Shown: positions 37,801-44,689, counted from the first letter of the stretch. The stretch: DNA of 64,000 nt from Magnolia sinica (GCF_029962835.1 NC_080574.1:23596001-23660000); one strand, 5' to 3'. The notes: generated by a model not told the origin, from the letters alone. A program made the numbers and translations.

Positions 37801-40596
37801 TACGGTAGAAATTACATTCTCGACAGCCAACATCGGATAGAGAAGGTCCACCAATTGTATGGTCAGGATCATCCACCAATTTACTTTTTATGATATTCAT
37901 TGTTTGAATTATTTTCAGGTTAAGAGAGATTTACCTCGACAACGGGCAGACAGAGGAAGCACTGCTAGGGTAAATTCTCAGTCTATCACTTGTGCGATAG
38001 TTACATGTTACATGGAGGGGGCCCACCTATCTACCCAACGGTCTAGATCGATCAAGGCGCAGCCTTCTTGATTGAATCCAGGCACTACCTGTTGTGTGAA
38101 AGACGTGCCGGAATGGATTGATCACCTCGACATTGCAGCTGTTTCGGTTTGGACTTAACGCAGTTTGTGTGTAATTCATGGCAGGAAAGAAGAGGGACGC
38201 TACTTGTTGAGGAGTGATCTCCTCCAAGCACTTTTTGATTCCCTACCGGCCAGAACGGTCCGCTTTGGCTGCCAAATCATCAAGGTCAAAACAGATCCAG
38301 GAACTTCCCACTCAACTCTTCAATTCAATGATGGTAGTGTGGCCATTGCTAAGGTGATCCATTGATCCTGAACGACTAATCTTTTTATTGATCTATTTAT
38401 TTATTTTCAGTTACATCTATCTTCTTAATTAACATTACTATTTTTAAATGATTATTGTATTTTAATAATGGGGAGTGCTAGTGAAAGTGATGTCCCCCCA
38501 TGAAGTGTCCATGGCCTATAATAAGTCACATCCCTTTCTACCCAGAGATAGCATGATGGCTACACCCTAGTGATTTAAGTAGCCCTTTTTACCCTTCAAT
38601 GGTCTGGTGGGTGATCTAAGTAGCCTTTTACTCTTTAGATGGTCTGGTGGCTGTACTTTAGTTGTGCAAGGAGTTTTTTTTTTTTTATAGAAAAAACCTG
38701 GAGACAGCTTGCCATTCGCACTGTTGTTGTCTAGGAAGCCCATTCCACCTTGAGACGGCATGGCAGCTACACTCCAGTTATCTTAGTAGGCCTTACCAGC
38801 TTATGGTGGCTTTCAGTATTGTCCAGGTTACCCCCCTTCCATATCTCAAAAGCAGAATGCTCTAAGCTTGGCTGTTGATCAGGATCATAACAGACGTCTA
38901 TCAGAGAAGGATTTGTTTCTTCTTCTTTTTTTTTAATCCTTTAAAAAAAAAATAAAATAAAATTTTAAGAACGAAAATATTTGATTTCCACTCCGCACCA
39001 TGGGACTCCCACTCAAGACCCAGGAAATATAAGACTCAAATGAAACTATGAAACCAGTCCATTGTTTCGTTTGAGTCTTATATTTCCTGGGTCTTGAGTC
39101 AGAGTCCCATGGTGCCGAATGGAAATCAAATATTTTCGTTCTTAAAAAAAAAGGAACAACTCCTCTGATAGACGTCTGTTATAATCCTGACCAACAGCCA
39201 AGCTTTCCACCGAGATGCTGGTGTCTAGCAAAAAGCTAGTGGTTGCTAGAAAGGGTCAGGCCTGGTTGGGCTGAAGACCTGTGTTCAGGCCCAAAAAAAG
39301 CTGAAATGGCCTTGAGATGGCCCCACCATCAAAACACTCTTAAATAAGTAAAGCTGGGCTAGGTCGACTTGTAATGCCATTAGGTAGATGCTTGTTCATG
39401 TCCAACCCAATGAGTCATTAGGTCTAAAATTCAAGATCCTGTCCAACTCACACACCTTAAGGCAGGCCAAATTCAACTCAAAGTGCACCAGGCTGGCTGA
39501 CCGAAGCCCACTTGCCATCGTACATGTGAGTCTAGCCTTCCCATCTTGATGGTTATTTGCAGTGTTACTAAGAAAACATGTAATTCAATTTCATACTGTA
39601 AAAATGATTTCGATGATTGGAAGAAAGAGAACAAAAAATAAAATAAAATTACCCATTAGCTTTGGTGCAATGTAGATTTTAATTGGCTGTGACGGAGTAA
39701 ACTCAATTGTTGCGGAATCACTCAAGCTAAAGCCTACAAGACAGTACCCTATCGGTGCAGTGAGGGGGATTACAAATTACCCAAACGGTCATGGATTCAG
39801 CAATGATCACATCCGCATAAAGAAAGGAAATGTTCTTGTAGGGAGAGTTCCAGTCGACTACAAAATCGTCTATTGGTACATAGCTCGGCCACAGCTTCCT
39901 GGAGGTAGTGTGTATAGTTCAAATTCTAGCCAACATGTAGATTTAAATAATCAACTAAATAAAGATATGCTGAACCCTCTACCAAAAAATTGAAAGATGC
40001 TAAACAATCCTTTTCTTTTATTTTCCCACAAATCAATTGGCCCTAACAATCCTTGTACGTGTGCAGATTCTGAAATATTAGGGAAGCCTGAGCTCATCAG
40101 ACAAGATGCACTGAAAGCAATGGAGGGATGCCCACAAGAATATTTGGAAATGGTGGAGAACAGTGACGACTCGGATCTGTCGTTTACCAAGGTAAGTTAC
40201 AGAGCACCATGGGATCTAGTACTGGGAAAGTTCCGAAGAGGCACGGTGACTGTGGCGGGGGACGCCATGCATGTGATGGGCCCGTTCCTTGGGCAAGGCG
40301 GTGCAGCTGGCCTAGAAGATGCGGTTGTGCTTGGAAGATGCCTAGCGAGAGAGCTGTTCATGGGGCCCAATGGAGATTATGATGGGAGGAATCTGGTGAA
40401 TAGAGTTTGGAAGGCATTTGATGAATACGTGAAAGAAAGAAGGGTGAGGGTGGCAAGATTGTCATTGCAGACATACCTTACTGGAGTTTTGGTGGCAACC
40501 TCATCTACGTTTGTGACTCGATTGGTTCTCCTTGCTCTACGGATTTTATTCCGTAATGCATTTAGTCATGCTGAATATGACTGTGGTCGACTCTGA
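14935..40596 (+). CDS. FAD-dependent monooxygenase (salicylate-hydroxylase-like, CTF2/MO1 group), six exons
   Basis: Exons join as 14935-15017, 32879-33025, 37919-37969, 38185-38353, 39676-39904 and 40067-40596: 1209 nt, 402 residues plus TGA, no internal stop, all introns GT-AG. This is the usual size for plant class-A flavin monooxygenases. Seen: Rossmann FAD motif GAGIVG (about residues 14-19) followed by LERADALR, where a Glu binds the FAD ribose; the IGCDGVNS motif (about 152-159) for NAD(P)H/FAD pyrophosphate contacts; GDAMHVMGPFLGQGG plus GLEDA (about 292-312), the second FAD-ribose motif. Near the C-terminus is a hydrophobic stretch (about 355-385) that might sit at a membrane. Family knowledge says these enzymes use NAD(P)H and O2 to hydroxylate or epoxidise small substrates; the substrate here cannot be told. 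A partial, broken duplicate lies at 54935-59698. The start is set by the short GA-rich leader and the Rossmann fold beginning at residue 10. Possible poly(A) signal AATAAA at about 41089. Confidence 0.92.
15970..16385. repeat. GGGCCC-type MITE
   Basis: The left end 'ctctgtggcctccatcatgac' and right end 'cacatacatcatataaggccacatagc' are inverted; the family body lies between ('ggaccacaccacgggaaataatgg'). Confidence 0.6.
16553..16581. repeat. (TA)n microsatellite
   Basis: About 14 TA units. The adjoining 'cacacacaactagttggacag' is the end motif shared with 19108-19145 and 32110-32150. Confidence 0.9.
17100..17665. repeat. GGGCCC-type MITE with extended inverted ends
   Basis: The core 17148-17575 has 'ttggggcccaccatgatg' and an inverted 'aacatcacagtgtacttcacg' end. 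Outside it lie 'ggaaacggaagcttacagcctccgg' (17107) and 'ggaaacggacgcctccatcg' (17626), matching the outer arms of the element at 13638-14180. Confidence 0.5.
17716..17995. repeat. GGGCCC-type MITE, shortened
   Basis: The left end 'ggagccaccgtgatctac' and right end 'catgcatcaaggtgggcccc' are inverted; the middle is shortened by about 130 bp relative to full copies. Confidence 0.55.
18062..18540. repeat. GGGCCC-type MITE
   Basis: Full family body with the two half-motifs 'caagtggaccacaccataaaaaatag' and 'tttcctgtggtgtggtctac'. Outer bases 'gcacctaatcc' (18026) and 'gggtaacacctaatcc' (18518) recur near the ends. Confidence 0.55.
18595..18990. repeat. MITE of a second family (GTGGGCC...TCACATAATCATCATGGTGGGCC type)
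   Basis: Contains the family landmarks 'tggcccaccatgatgagcgtgtaagatttactccaaccattag' and 'gtgacgcacctaatgattgagtggatttcacatta'. It appears to be two overlapping fragments. Confidence 0.45.
19108..19138. repeat. near-perfect 31-bp palindrome
   Basis: Two inverted copies of 'ctagttggacca' flank an 8-bp 'atttaaat'. The same half-site occurs at 16595-16615, 19225-19235, 20415-20430 and, degenerate, near 32115. It looks like a joined pair of terminal repeats from a small DNA element. Confidence 0.5.
19147..19210. repeat. compound (TA)n(GA)n microsatellite
   Basis: About 9 TA then about 23 GA units. Confidence 0.95.
19215..19590. repeat. second-family MITE, copy A
   Basis: The left end 'tgggcccaccataacataaatg' and right end 'cacataatcatcatggtgggcc' are inverted. 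The preceding 100 bp ('caactagttgtcaatttaagtgctaattaatg') are shared with 20410-20510, so the duplicated unit is larger than the MITE. Confidence 0.55.
20025..20405. repeat. GGGCCC-type MITE
   Basis: Left end 'ctgtgggcccatcataatgc'; right part 'aaggcccatacatcatagcg' is decayed. Internal small duplication 'caacttactgattaggt' at 20218-20250 and a 16-A run at about 20300. Confidence 0.5.
20410..20775. repeat. second-family MITE, copy B
   Basis: Direct, diverged copy of 19215-19590 ('ccaactagctgtatgaattaaatgctaattaatg', then 'gttgctggcttgggatggc'). Confidence 0.5.
20856..20992. repeat. tandem duplication of about 72 bp at a MITE end
   Basis: Two units share 'attacgggacgttaccgaga' and 'acaagggatgcgtattaga' with small differences. 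The second unit runs into the terminal repeat of the next MITE, whose right end carries an inverted 'gcatccggtgacaagt'. The open frame 20741-20992 crosses both units and is probably not a gene. Confidence 0.7.
20976..21470. repeat. MITE with GATACTGAC ends and a GGGCCC-type body
   Basis: Left 'tagatactgacaatgtcag' and right 'ctgaccttgtcagtatcta' are inverted over about 45 bp and extend outward into 'ggatgcgtattag'/'ctaatctgcatcc'. TA borders both ends. The interior is the GGGCCC-type body ('gaccctaccatgatgcatacg'). Confidence 0.6.
21490..21712. repeat. GGGCCC-type MITE, internally deleted
   Basis: The left end 'gtggggcccacctttatg' and right end 'catatatgaacgaggccccatgg' enclose only about half of the family body. 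Confidence 0.5.
21818..22230. repeat. GGGCCC-type MITE
   Basis: Left 'ctgtgggccaacaggatgc' and right 'catacatcattggcgggcc' are inverted; full body present. Confidence 0.6.
22274..22822 (-). repeat. 3' LTR of the Tat-type element
   Basis: On the minus strand it starts TGTTGGGGGCAAAAATAC and ends CATCAACA, so it has TG...CA termini. 549 bp. Confidence 0.9.
22823..22845 (-). promoter_or_regulatory. polypurine tract of the Tat-type element
   Basis: On the minus strand 'GGAGTAAGGGGGCTTAT' lies directly before the 3' LTR, where plus-strand DNA synthesis is primed. Confidence 0.7.
23128..23135 (+). promoter_or_regulatory. TATA box of the antisense gene
   Basis: 'TTATATAA' about 115 bp before the first in-frame ATG (23248) and 190 bp before the more likely start at 23320, on the strand opposite to pol. 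A pyrimidine-rich leader follows. No direct evidence of use. Confidence 0.5.
23248..25554 (+). CDS. antisense 'putative gypsy-type transposon' protein of the Tat element, broken frame
   Basis: An extra gene running opposite to gag-pol. First segment 23248-23766 (likely start ATG at 23320, MADRSSQS) is acidic and Ser/Glu-rich. After a frameshift near 23740 comes a segment with PPAGAVAIY, LRLPLQTIVRGVLSRI and APGQIVPNGWRNLLG, matching my memory of the PF04195 family; further single-base shifts occur near 23935 and 24090. An intron 24396-24480 (ACAG/GTAATT ... TTTTTGCAG) is likely; another donor may lie at 24184. The last segment, open 24673-25554 (293 codons), ends in a long heptad-rich Ala/Glu/Arg coiled coil (about residues 120-240) and an acidic tail. 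Its stop lies 160 bp from the convergent end of pol. Related antisense genes are known in Grande-like elements; function unknown. It may be decayed, or the shifts may be assembly errors. Confidence 0.7.
25714..26898 (-). CDS. integrase region of the Tat-type element, frameshifted
   Basis: Split over three frames (26898-26650, 26780-26244, 26637-25714). The zinc-binding HHCC module is visible (HEGICGNH ... CDRCQ). The catalytic core has the first Asp in GIDLIGP, the second in SVTDNGRQFD and the Glu in NGQVEA. The C-terminal part (RFRRGDMVLRKV, WEGPYIV, HLKVYYP) matches the GPY/F type end common in gypsy integrases. All three catalytic residues are present; the frame breaks are the only obvious damage. 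Its job is to insert the DNA copy into the genome. Confidence 0.85.
26968..27430 (-). CDS. second (plant-type) RNase H domain of the Tat element
   Basis: Reads from about 27425 with LYVDGSSNSKASGAGVVLE (first catalytic Asp), then NTAEYEALLLGL (Glu), SDSQLVVNQV (Asp) and NSKADLLAKLAS (last Asp). This separate RNase H, resembling the archaeal/plant type, follows the ordinary RT-linked RNase H and assigns the element to the Tat lineage. One frame break separates it from RT. Confidence 0.88.
27476..29320 (-). CDS. protease C-terminus, reverse transcriptase and RNase H of the Tat element
   Basis: 614 codons open. After a retropepsin C-terminal part (YNAILGQPSL) and a linker with VFAW...MQGIDP, RT begins (about residue 200) with KKSNGKWRVCIDYTDLNKAC, FMDAYSGYNQI, MPFGLKNAGATYQR and the active-site VYIDDMLVKS. 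The RT-linked RNase H follows (LLLYLAVSEAAVSSALIRE, PVYYVSKAL). All main RT motifs are intact. Confidence 0.95.
   Translation of the reverse strand: MIGFSGGQVLPEGTVSLPLTAGTAPHQTTMMVDFLVVDQPSVYNAILGQPSLSLLQAVVSTYHLTMKFPTESGVGIVKGDQQDARRCYMIAVKGAADKNPTNILTIESLDPRGENYERGQPVEDLVSIALVETDGSKTVRIGSSLQSPLREKLIALLRKYADVFAWNHEYMQGIDPSVVTHRLNVDPSYRPIRQKQRPLGPERYAIIEKEVNKLLQANFIEEIHYPEWVANVVLVKKSNGKWRVCIDYTDLNKACPKDSFPLPRIDQLVDSTAGHELLSFMDAYSGYNQIVMHQTDKSKTTFVTDKGLYCYRVMPFGLKNAGATYQRLVNKIFARLIGRTMKVYIDDMLVKSIHAADHVNDLEEMFLILRKFQMKLNPSKCAFGVGSEKFLGFLVSQRGMEANPEKIKALIDMESPKTIKDVQRLAGRVAALNRFLSRATDKCLPFFKQLKGRQAMGWTEECEAAFQQLKLYLGSAPLLSKPEPGESLLLYLAVSEAAVSSALIRESEGKQLPVYYVSKALLPAETRYPSLEKVALALITSSRRLRPYFHAHTIIVMTNLPLRQVLQKPEASGRLTKWAIELSEFDIQYRPKAVIKGQAVADFIAEGTSSTELK
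29223..29775 (-). CDS. end of gag (zinc-finger-like) and protease start of the Tat element
   Basis: Two overlapping frames. Near 29810-29760 lies a CHYHRDHGHNTSDCRHL segment, the modified zinc-knuckle of Tat/Athila gag proteins. Further on, ILVDTGSSADVLF (about 29410-29370) holds the protease Asp-Thr-Gly. Single-base shifts separate this stretch from gag upstream and from 27476-29320 downstream. Confidence 0.8.
29762..31124 (-). CDS. gag of the Tat element, one frameshift near the start
   Basis: Main frame 30742-29762 (326 codons) holds the retrotransposon gag domain: PFTGKTDPTEHIECF, CRAFSLTLTDVARLWF and FIGGKKKLKPPAHLNNL, then a Lys/Arg/Glu-rich tail. The N-terminal Pro/Arg-rich part is in another frame (31124-30786), so one indel near 30780 breaks the gene. 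Product packages element RNA. Confidence 0.88.
31200..31217 (-). promoter_or_regulatory. primer-binding site of the Tat element
   Basis: On the minus strand, TTTGGCGCCTCGTGGGA lies just inside the 5' LTR. TGGCGCC starts are usual for Tat/Athila elements; the tRNA is not assigned here. Confidence 0.65.
31218..31748 (-). repeat. 5' LTR of the Tat-type element
   Basis: Matches 22274-22822. Its outer end lacks six of the C-rich bases of the other copy (TGT then CAAAAATAC) and abuts a long TA tract. Confidence 0.88.
31750..31819. repeat. (TA)n microsatellite at the retrotransposon border
   Basis: About 35 TA units immediately outside the 5' LTR; the other border has a short TA run (22264-22273). 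Insertion into a TA repeat is the simplest reading. Confidence 0.95.
32337..32785. repeat. GGGCCC-type MITE upstream of exon 2, shared with the duplicate
   Basis: Ends 'gtgggggccatcacaatgc' and 'cataggcatcacagtggcccc' are inverted. The duplicate gene has a MITE at the same place (59028-59432), so this insertion is older than the duplication. Confidence 0.65.
32879..33025 (+). CDS. monooxygenase exon 2
   Basis: Acceptor TTGTACAG; codes the rest of the FAD-binding fold (VVLERADALR, AAIGIQANGWRAL) and ends in phase 2 (GT/G). The phase with exon 3 selects the donor at 33026 (GTAGGC) over the GT two bases earlier. Confidence 0.9.
33210..33485. repeat. GGGCCC-type MITE, shortened
   Basis: Left 'gggctcaccgtaacgtatc' and right 'ggatacatcatggccggacc' are inverted; the middle is missing. 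Confidence 0.5.
33582..34592. repeat. GGGCCC-type MITE split by a hAT-type element
   Basis: The left end (33582-33619) and the remainder (34223-34592, ending 'catcatcaaggtaggcccc') form one MITE once 33620-34230 is left out. Confidence 0.65.
33620..34222. mobile_element. non-autonomous hAT-type element with 8-bp target duplication
   Basis: Flanked by identical 8-bp 'tatctaca' (33612-33619 and 34223-34230). Ends 'gagctctacacgag' and, inverted, 'gagttgtacatatgag' fit hAT-type termini. Subterminal regions are rich in CGAG/CTCG pentamers ('ggctcggctcgg', 'gtcgagtcgag'), usual for these elements. Encodes no transposase. Confidence 0.75.
36430..37560. repeat. three second-family MITE copies or fragments
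   Basis: Landmarks 'gcctcattgtgatatttaag', 'ggctctactgtgatgtttaag' and 'gcctcactgtgatgtttagg' mark left ends; 'cataaacatcacggtaggc' and 'cataaaaatcacagtgggcc' mark right ends. Non-coding. Confidence 0.5.
37081..37187 (+). mobile_element. SINE-like short retroposon with 13-bp target duplication
   Basis: Bordered by 'tgacgcgcctagt' (37068-37080) and 'tgacgcacctagt' (37188-37200), one mismatch. Ends in an A-rich (AAAAG)n tail. The interrupted MITE end reads normally if it is removed. A related copy lies at 8930-9010. On the reverse strand a TAGCTTGTTAG box A-like motif and GGGATCGATAC box B-like motif can be seen, but the tail is on the plus strand, so tRNA ancestry is uncertain. Confidence 0.65.
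37919..37969 (+). CDS. monooxygenase exon 3
   Basis: 51-bp exon between ATTTTCAG and GTAAATT, coding LREIYLDNGQTEEALLG, the strand-turn-strand after the FAD fold in this family. Confidence 0.85.
38185..38353 (+). CDS. monooxygenase exon 4
   Basis: Begins after TCATGGCAG; codes GRYLLRSDLLQALFDSL, a conserved helix with the Arg that contacts FAD in related enzymes. Donor AAG/GTGATC. Confidence 0.9.
38864..39206. repeat. 343-bp near-perfect hairpin in intron 4
   Basis: The left arm 38864-39044 and right arm 39063-39206 are reverse complements with few mismatches and about a 20-nt loop. Examples: 'ataacagacgtctatcagag' pairs with 'ctctgatagacgtctgttat', and 'agacccaggaaatataagac' pairs with 'gtcttatatttcctgggtct'. 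The main difference is an A/T-rich insertion in the left arm near 38915-38965. No target duplication was found. Either a foldback MITE or a locally formed inverted duplication. Confidence 0.85.
39226..39540. repeat. unclassified repeat-like segment in intron 4
   Basis: Rich in 'ggcctggttgggct'/'gccaaattcaactcaaa' type text seen at ends of plant hAT MITEs; no clean ends found. Confidence 0.3.
39676..39904 (+). CDS. monooxygenase exon 5
   Basis: After acceptor AATGTAG, codes ILIGCDGVNSIVAESL (DG motif) and the substrate-domain beta sheet (VRGITNYPNG, VYWYIARPQLPG). Donor GGAG/GTAGTG, phase 1. Confidence 0.92.
40067..40596 (+). CDS. monooxygenase exon 6
   Basis: After acceptor TGTGCAG, codes the C-terminal half with TVTVAGDAMHVMGPFLGQGG (GD motif) and GLEDAVVLGR, ending in a hydrophobic helix region and TGA at 40594-40596. 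Confidence 0.95.
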
Positions 40597-42257
40597 AATT
40601 GTGGGTTCTCAATACGATAGTCTTCTTTCCCTATTAAGGTGCTAGTCATGCATGTAGGATTGTTTGTGCAAGTGCCAGTGTGGCACACATGCAAGGACTG
40701 AGATGTTAATTAGGTGGACCCACTGTGCAACTTGGGCAGAAATCCAAGCAGGTTCACTCATTTGGTGGGATACACAAATGGGTGACTGAAAATTTTGAGA
40801 AACGGTCCTGGTTTTCTATAGAAGTGTAGCCTACCTAATGAGCAACCCAGTCCAGTGGGATCCACCTAATTGGAATCCTGGATCACCGACATACACCACA
40901 CTGGCATATATTCCCACCAGTAGGATTATGTTCTGGTCGTTGAGTAGACATGGCATTTCTCCTCACTGTATCCATGTACTTCTACTTTTGTCTGGCATTC
41001 ACGTTAGTATCTGTGTTTCTTTCATGTAGCAGCAGCATTCTACTAGCTAGACCTGAAACCAATGGACTCTTTGGGCTGTGAAATCATGAATAAATACTTT
41101 TTCTTGGATCGTGGGTACTAGATTCTGTTGCATGTGATGTGAAAGAGTTCGTATACAGAGGAAGCAAAACAAGATATAATTGTAGGGCTGTACATCGAAC
41201 CCTGGTAGGCCAAGTTTGGCTTGAATCGTCATTTGAGCTCGAGTTCGACCTTGAACTCGCCCTCGAGCTTACCATTGGAGCTCGAGCTCGGCCTCGAGCT
41301 TACAATCATGTCCTGTAAATTAGATGACATCTTTCAAGGCTTCCAAAATTCTCGTGTTTAAACTCTCCAAAACCATGTATTTTTTTTTATAGAGCTATAG
41401 TACTTAGCAGTAGAACTGTTAACTTTTTAGTGCTTATTCTCCTTTAAGTTTTGACTACACTAGGACAAAGTAAATATAATTTATATATTTACATTTTTAA
41501 ATATTAATTGATACTGAAAAACTAGTAAGAGTTTTCAAGAAATTAACTTGCCTGAGTTTCTAAATTGATCTATTGGTAATGGTTAACTATTCATGTTGAA
41601 AGTTTTAAGTAGGGGAAGGACCCAGTACAACTAGTTCACATTTTGCACACCCTATGCAGGTGCAATTAGAGGGTTATTGTACATGTAAATGATCCAATGA
41701 CTAGTCTGGACCACCCATTTAGAGCAGCCCACTCTCAGACGTCCCACCAAATCAGAATCACTCTAATTGGATTATCGTAATCTCCCGATTGCTGTCTTGC
41801 ATAATGGACGGTTTGGATAAGTTCGAACAAAAGAAATCCAATCATCAAGCGGTGTACATCCTTATATTGTTTACATTTCTCAAGAATCACATTAACCTAG
41901 TAGGGCTCACCTAACCATCTGGTTGGTGGGTTGGGAAATATATGATCATAACAAATGGGCCTTTAGTTAGATGGTTCTGATGTGAGTTTTGTTTAAGGGC
42001 TGTTTGGGGTTAGGGATTTGTGGTCCATAGATTTAAAATCTCCCTTGTTTGTTTGTTTGTTTTTTTTTTTGCTAAATCCTTACGTTATGCAAATCCATAC
42101 CCTTGCCCCAGAAAAACGAAATCCCCAGTTATGCTTTTGCAATAAATGCTCTGCAGTTACAAAAGATCTATAAATTTATAATTGATTATCAAATAAGGGC
42201 ATTTGAGATATACCAAATTTAAAATCAGTGCAAATGAATTTGACAAGTTTATAAATT
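40597..42257. other. intergenic DNA with a hAT-like fragment
   Basis: A possible AATAAA at about 41089. At about 41185-41310, 'gggctgtacatcgaaccctgg' followed by alternating GAGCTCGAG/CTCGAGCTT text resembles the subterminal part of a hAT-type element like the one at 33620. The rest has no recognisable feature; small open frames at 40838-41029 and 41047-41275 have no domain. Confidence 0.45.
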
Positions 42258-42358
42258 TACCATAACCTATGAAGAGATGGTTGAATTGGGTGTGAACATC
42301 TTTAAGTAGGAGATAATCATACAAGGTGTGGAAATCATGTTGCATTGAGAATATCCAT

Positions 42359-42361
<3 letters not shown>

Positions 42362-42444
<83 letters not shown>
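42362..42444. repeat. (TA)n microsatellite
   Basis: About 41 TA units; Tyr-Ile frames on both strands are artefacts. Confidence 0.95.
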
Positions 42445-42446
<2 letters not shown>

Positions 42447-42680
42447 CATGCTCACCTACGCACGTGCGCACCTTTGCACACGTGTTATGGGTGTCAAATT
42501 CGAACATTCCATAAGATCCGGAATCCGATGAAACCTATTTGGAGGTTTTAGGTATGATTTTGTTAAGCGGCCCACTTAATTTTTGTATGATTTTGTTGGG
42601 TGGCCCATCAAGTTTTGATCATTCTGAATTTTGGGATCAAGGTGCAGAAATGTTAGTGTACAAGATGGATGGCTAGGATT

Positions 42681-42681
<1 letters not shown>

Positions 42682-42711
<30 letters not shown>
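42682..42711. repeat. (TA)n(CA)n microsatellite
   Basis: Short TA run then about 10 CA units. Confidence 0.9.
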
Positions 42712-42930
42712 TGGATATAGGGTCTCGACATTTTTGCCACAATTAGTTTTTGATGGGTGCCAAGCTTTCAAAGTCCAAAGGACACTAACAAAAGCTAACG
42801 ATTGTTTAGGAATTAAAAATGTGGCTTTGTTGCTCTAACAACTTAGATTTCACATGGAAAAGCCAGCCAACAAGTTACATTTTACCTGAAAAAGCATCTT
42901 GGGTTTTTACCAAACCCCAAACTCCTTTTT

Positions 42931-43028
42931 GGGTCCTTATTGATAGCTATTGGTAGACGCTGTGTGTTTCAACACTGGGGTCATAGGTTTGAGTGACTCA
43001 TGTGATGCATGTGTAAAAAATTAATAAA
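42931..43028 (+). mobile_element. tRNA-like SINE, copy 1
   Basis: 'gggtccttattgatagctattggtagacgc...' aligns with 49001-49110. Box A-like 'tggtagacgc' and box B-like 'aggtttgagtgac' lie about 35 bp apart; an A-rich tail follows. Copy 1 of the host repeat (220-1300) lacks it, which supports insertion. Confidence 0.65.
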
Positions 43029-44224
43029 AGGAAGCCTTATGAAGGCCCATTTTCCTCTCCAGAAATACTTTAATATTGTGGTAGAGTAGGACGGTGATAT
43101 GCAGGCAGTTAAAAATTATGAAGAACTTACACACCTGGCATATAAGGAACTCAAAATAAACTGTCTAAACTATTTTTACCAGCTTGGATGTATCATGAAC
43201 AAAACCCTACTTTATTAGGTTATTTAATTATTAGAGATGCTCTAGTGCTCTTAGAGAACTATAAGTTATAGCGCTCCTAGTTGTGTTGGGACACTTAAAT
43301 AGTCCAATCCATTGATCTAAACTGTTCATTAGGTTCAACGTATCATGGGCTACCATGGAAACATCACCCTACCATGGCATATATGAACCATCTGATCAGT
43401 GGTCTTTGTAACATGGTGGTTAAGACCATTTACATAAAAATAAGTCCAACAACAATTTGAACCATCTATTTGTTAGGATTTGTCATAGATTGCTTATGAT
43501 TCTACAGAATCCGTTAGCTTATGAAATGTGCTCAGGATTTAATGGACAATTGGCATTGTTTGAATGGACTGTCCAAGTGAACAGATGCAACTAGGAGCGC
43601 TATAACTCTGCTATGAGAGAATGAAGCATTTCTCTTTAATTATTAGATTGCTGGCATTTATTGGATAGTCAAAACTGAAAATTATCCAATGGTCTTATTT
43701 TAGAAAACAAGTTTCCATTAATAAGAGATTAGGATTGTCCAAATAATATGATTTTCAAACTTTCCAACTTAACTATAATGGAATCCACAATGTAGTCAGT
43801 TTAATTTGAGTTGTTATATTCCACTGGTACCATTTTTAAGTACTGCGTATCAAGTGTCATAACGAGCCAGAGGATCAAATAACTCTTTTTTCTCTCCCCC
43901 AGCTCGAGGTCCCAACCGTTCATCTAGCTCCCCCGTTTCTCTCCTTAATTCTCTCTTCAGGTGTGTTGCATGCACCGCACCTTCCTAGTATACATAATCC
44001 TTTTGGAGGGATGCATCTGTACAAGACATTACACAATCTAAGAGATTGGATGAAGAGATTTGATTACATGATCCAAAGAGATTAGGATGGGCCAAATGAA
44101 CTGGAACTTTCCATCTTTATTGATGTTGTGATCAAATCAATACGTGGTCCATAAGGATGGAGGGTCCAGAGAACTGTTTTATATTGTCCGTTCTTTGTCA
44201 CGACTCATTTGCTTATTTCCCGAA

Positions 44225-44590
44225 TAGGGTGGGCCCCACCAAGATCTGCTCGTGCAGATCCTTCGTGTTCACCGTTGGAAGCCCAAACTCAGGAAAATCC
44301 AATCTCAGGTGAACCACACTACAAGGAACCACTTTAAAACAAGTCTAAAAAATAGTAAGATATCTATATTCACTTGGTGTGGCCCACCTAAGTCTTGAAA
44401 TGGTCTCATTTTTAGAATGTTCCTTCATCTTGGTGGGGCACATCTGATAAATGTATACGTATTGAATGTCATATACACACCTGGGTGGGTCCTCTCTTAA
44501 TCTGAAAGGTTTTAATGGGTGAGCGTCCCCTCTCTGTTCAAATATATGGTGTGGGTCGGACTGATTTATATATGGGCTCTAAGCCGAACG
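44225..44590. repeat. MITE-like GGGCCC element
   Basis: Begins 'ggtgggccccaccaagatctg' and contains 'ggtgaaccacactacaaggaacc' and 'cttggtgtggcccacc' half-motifs; the right end is unclear. Confidence 0.4.
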
Positions 44591-44689
44591 CAGGAGGATG
44601 TATCTGTTGGCTGGAAAGGTAAAATGCAGAAGATTCTTAACTCCCTTTTATTGTTTGGGAATACTTGTTACTTCTGGACTTCCATTTGA

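Larger units (their letters stand above)
33026..37918 (+). other. intron 2 of the monooxygenase gene, 4,893 bp
   Basis: First about 180 bp are shared with the duplicate (59699-59850). The rest holds MITEs, a hAT-type element and a SINE-like insertion listed separately. 34625-36430 is AT-rich; at 35065-35120 it holds a partial monomer of the tandem repeat at 55551-56475, and otherwise I see no feature. Confidence 0.8.
42258..43850 (+). repeat. dispersed repeat, copy 2 (pairs with 220-1300)
   Basis: Same order of blocks as 220-1300, interrupted by a long TA tract, a CA tract and a SINE. Confidence 0.6.

Noticed and set aside
37859-38071. 70-codon frame over exon 3
   Set aside because: It reads exon 3 in a different phase; the phase that joins exons 2 and 4 gives the family sequence LREIYLDNGQ.
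42157-42551. Open frames of Tyr-Ile repeats on both strands
   Set aside because: They are translations of a (TA)n microsatellite; the same applies at 8745-8951, 16500-16694, 31629-31844 and 48958-49272.
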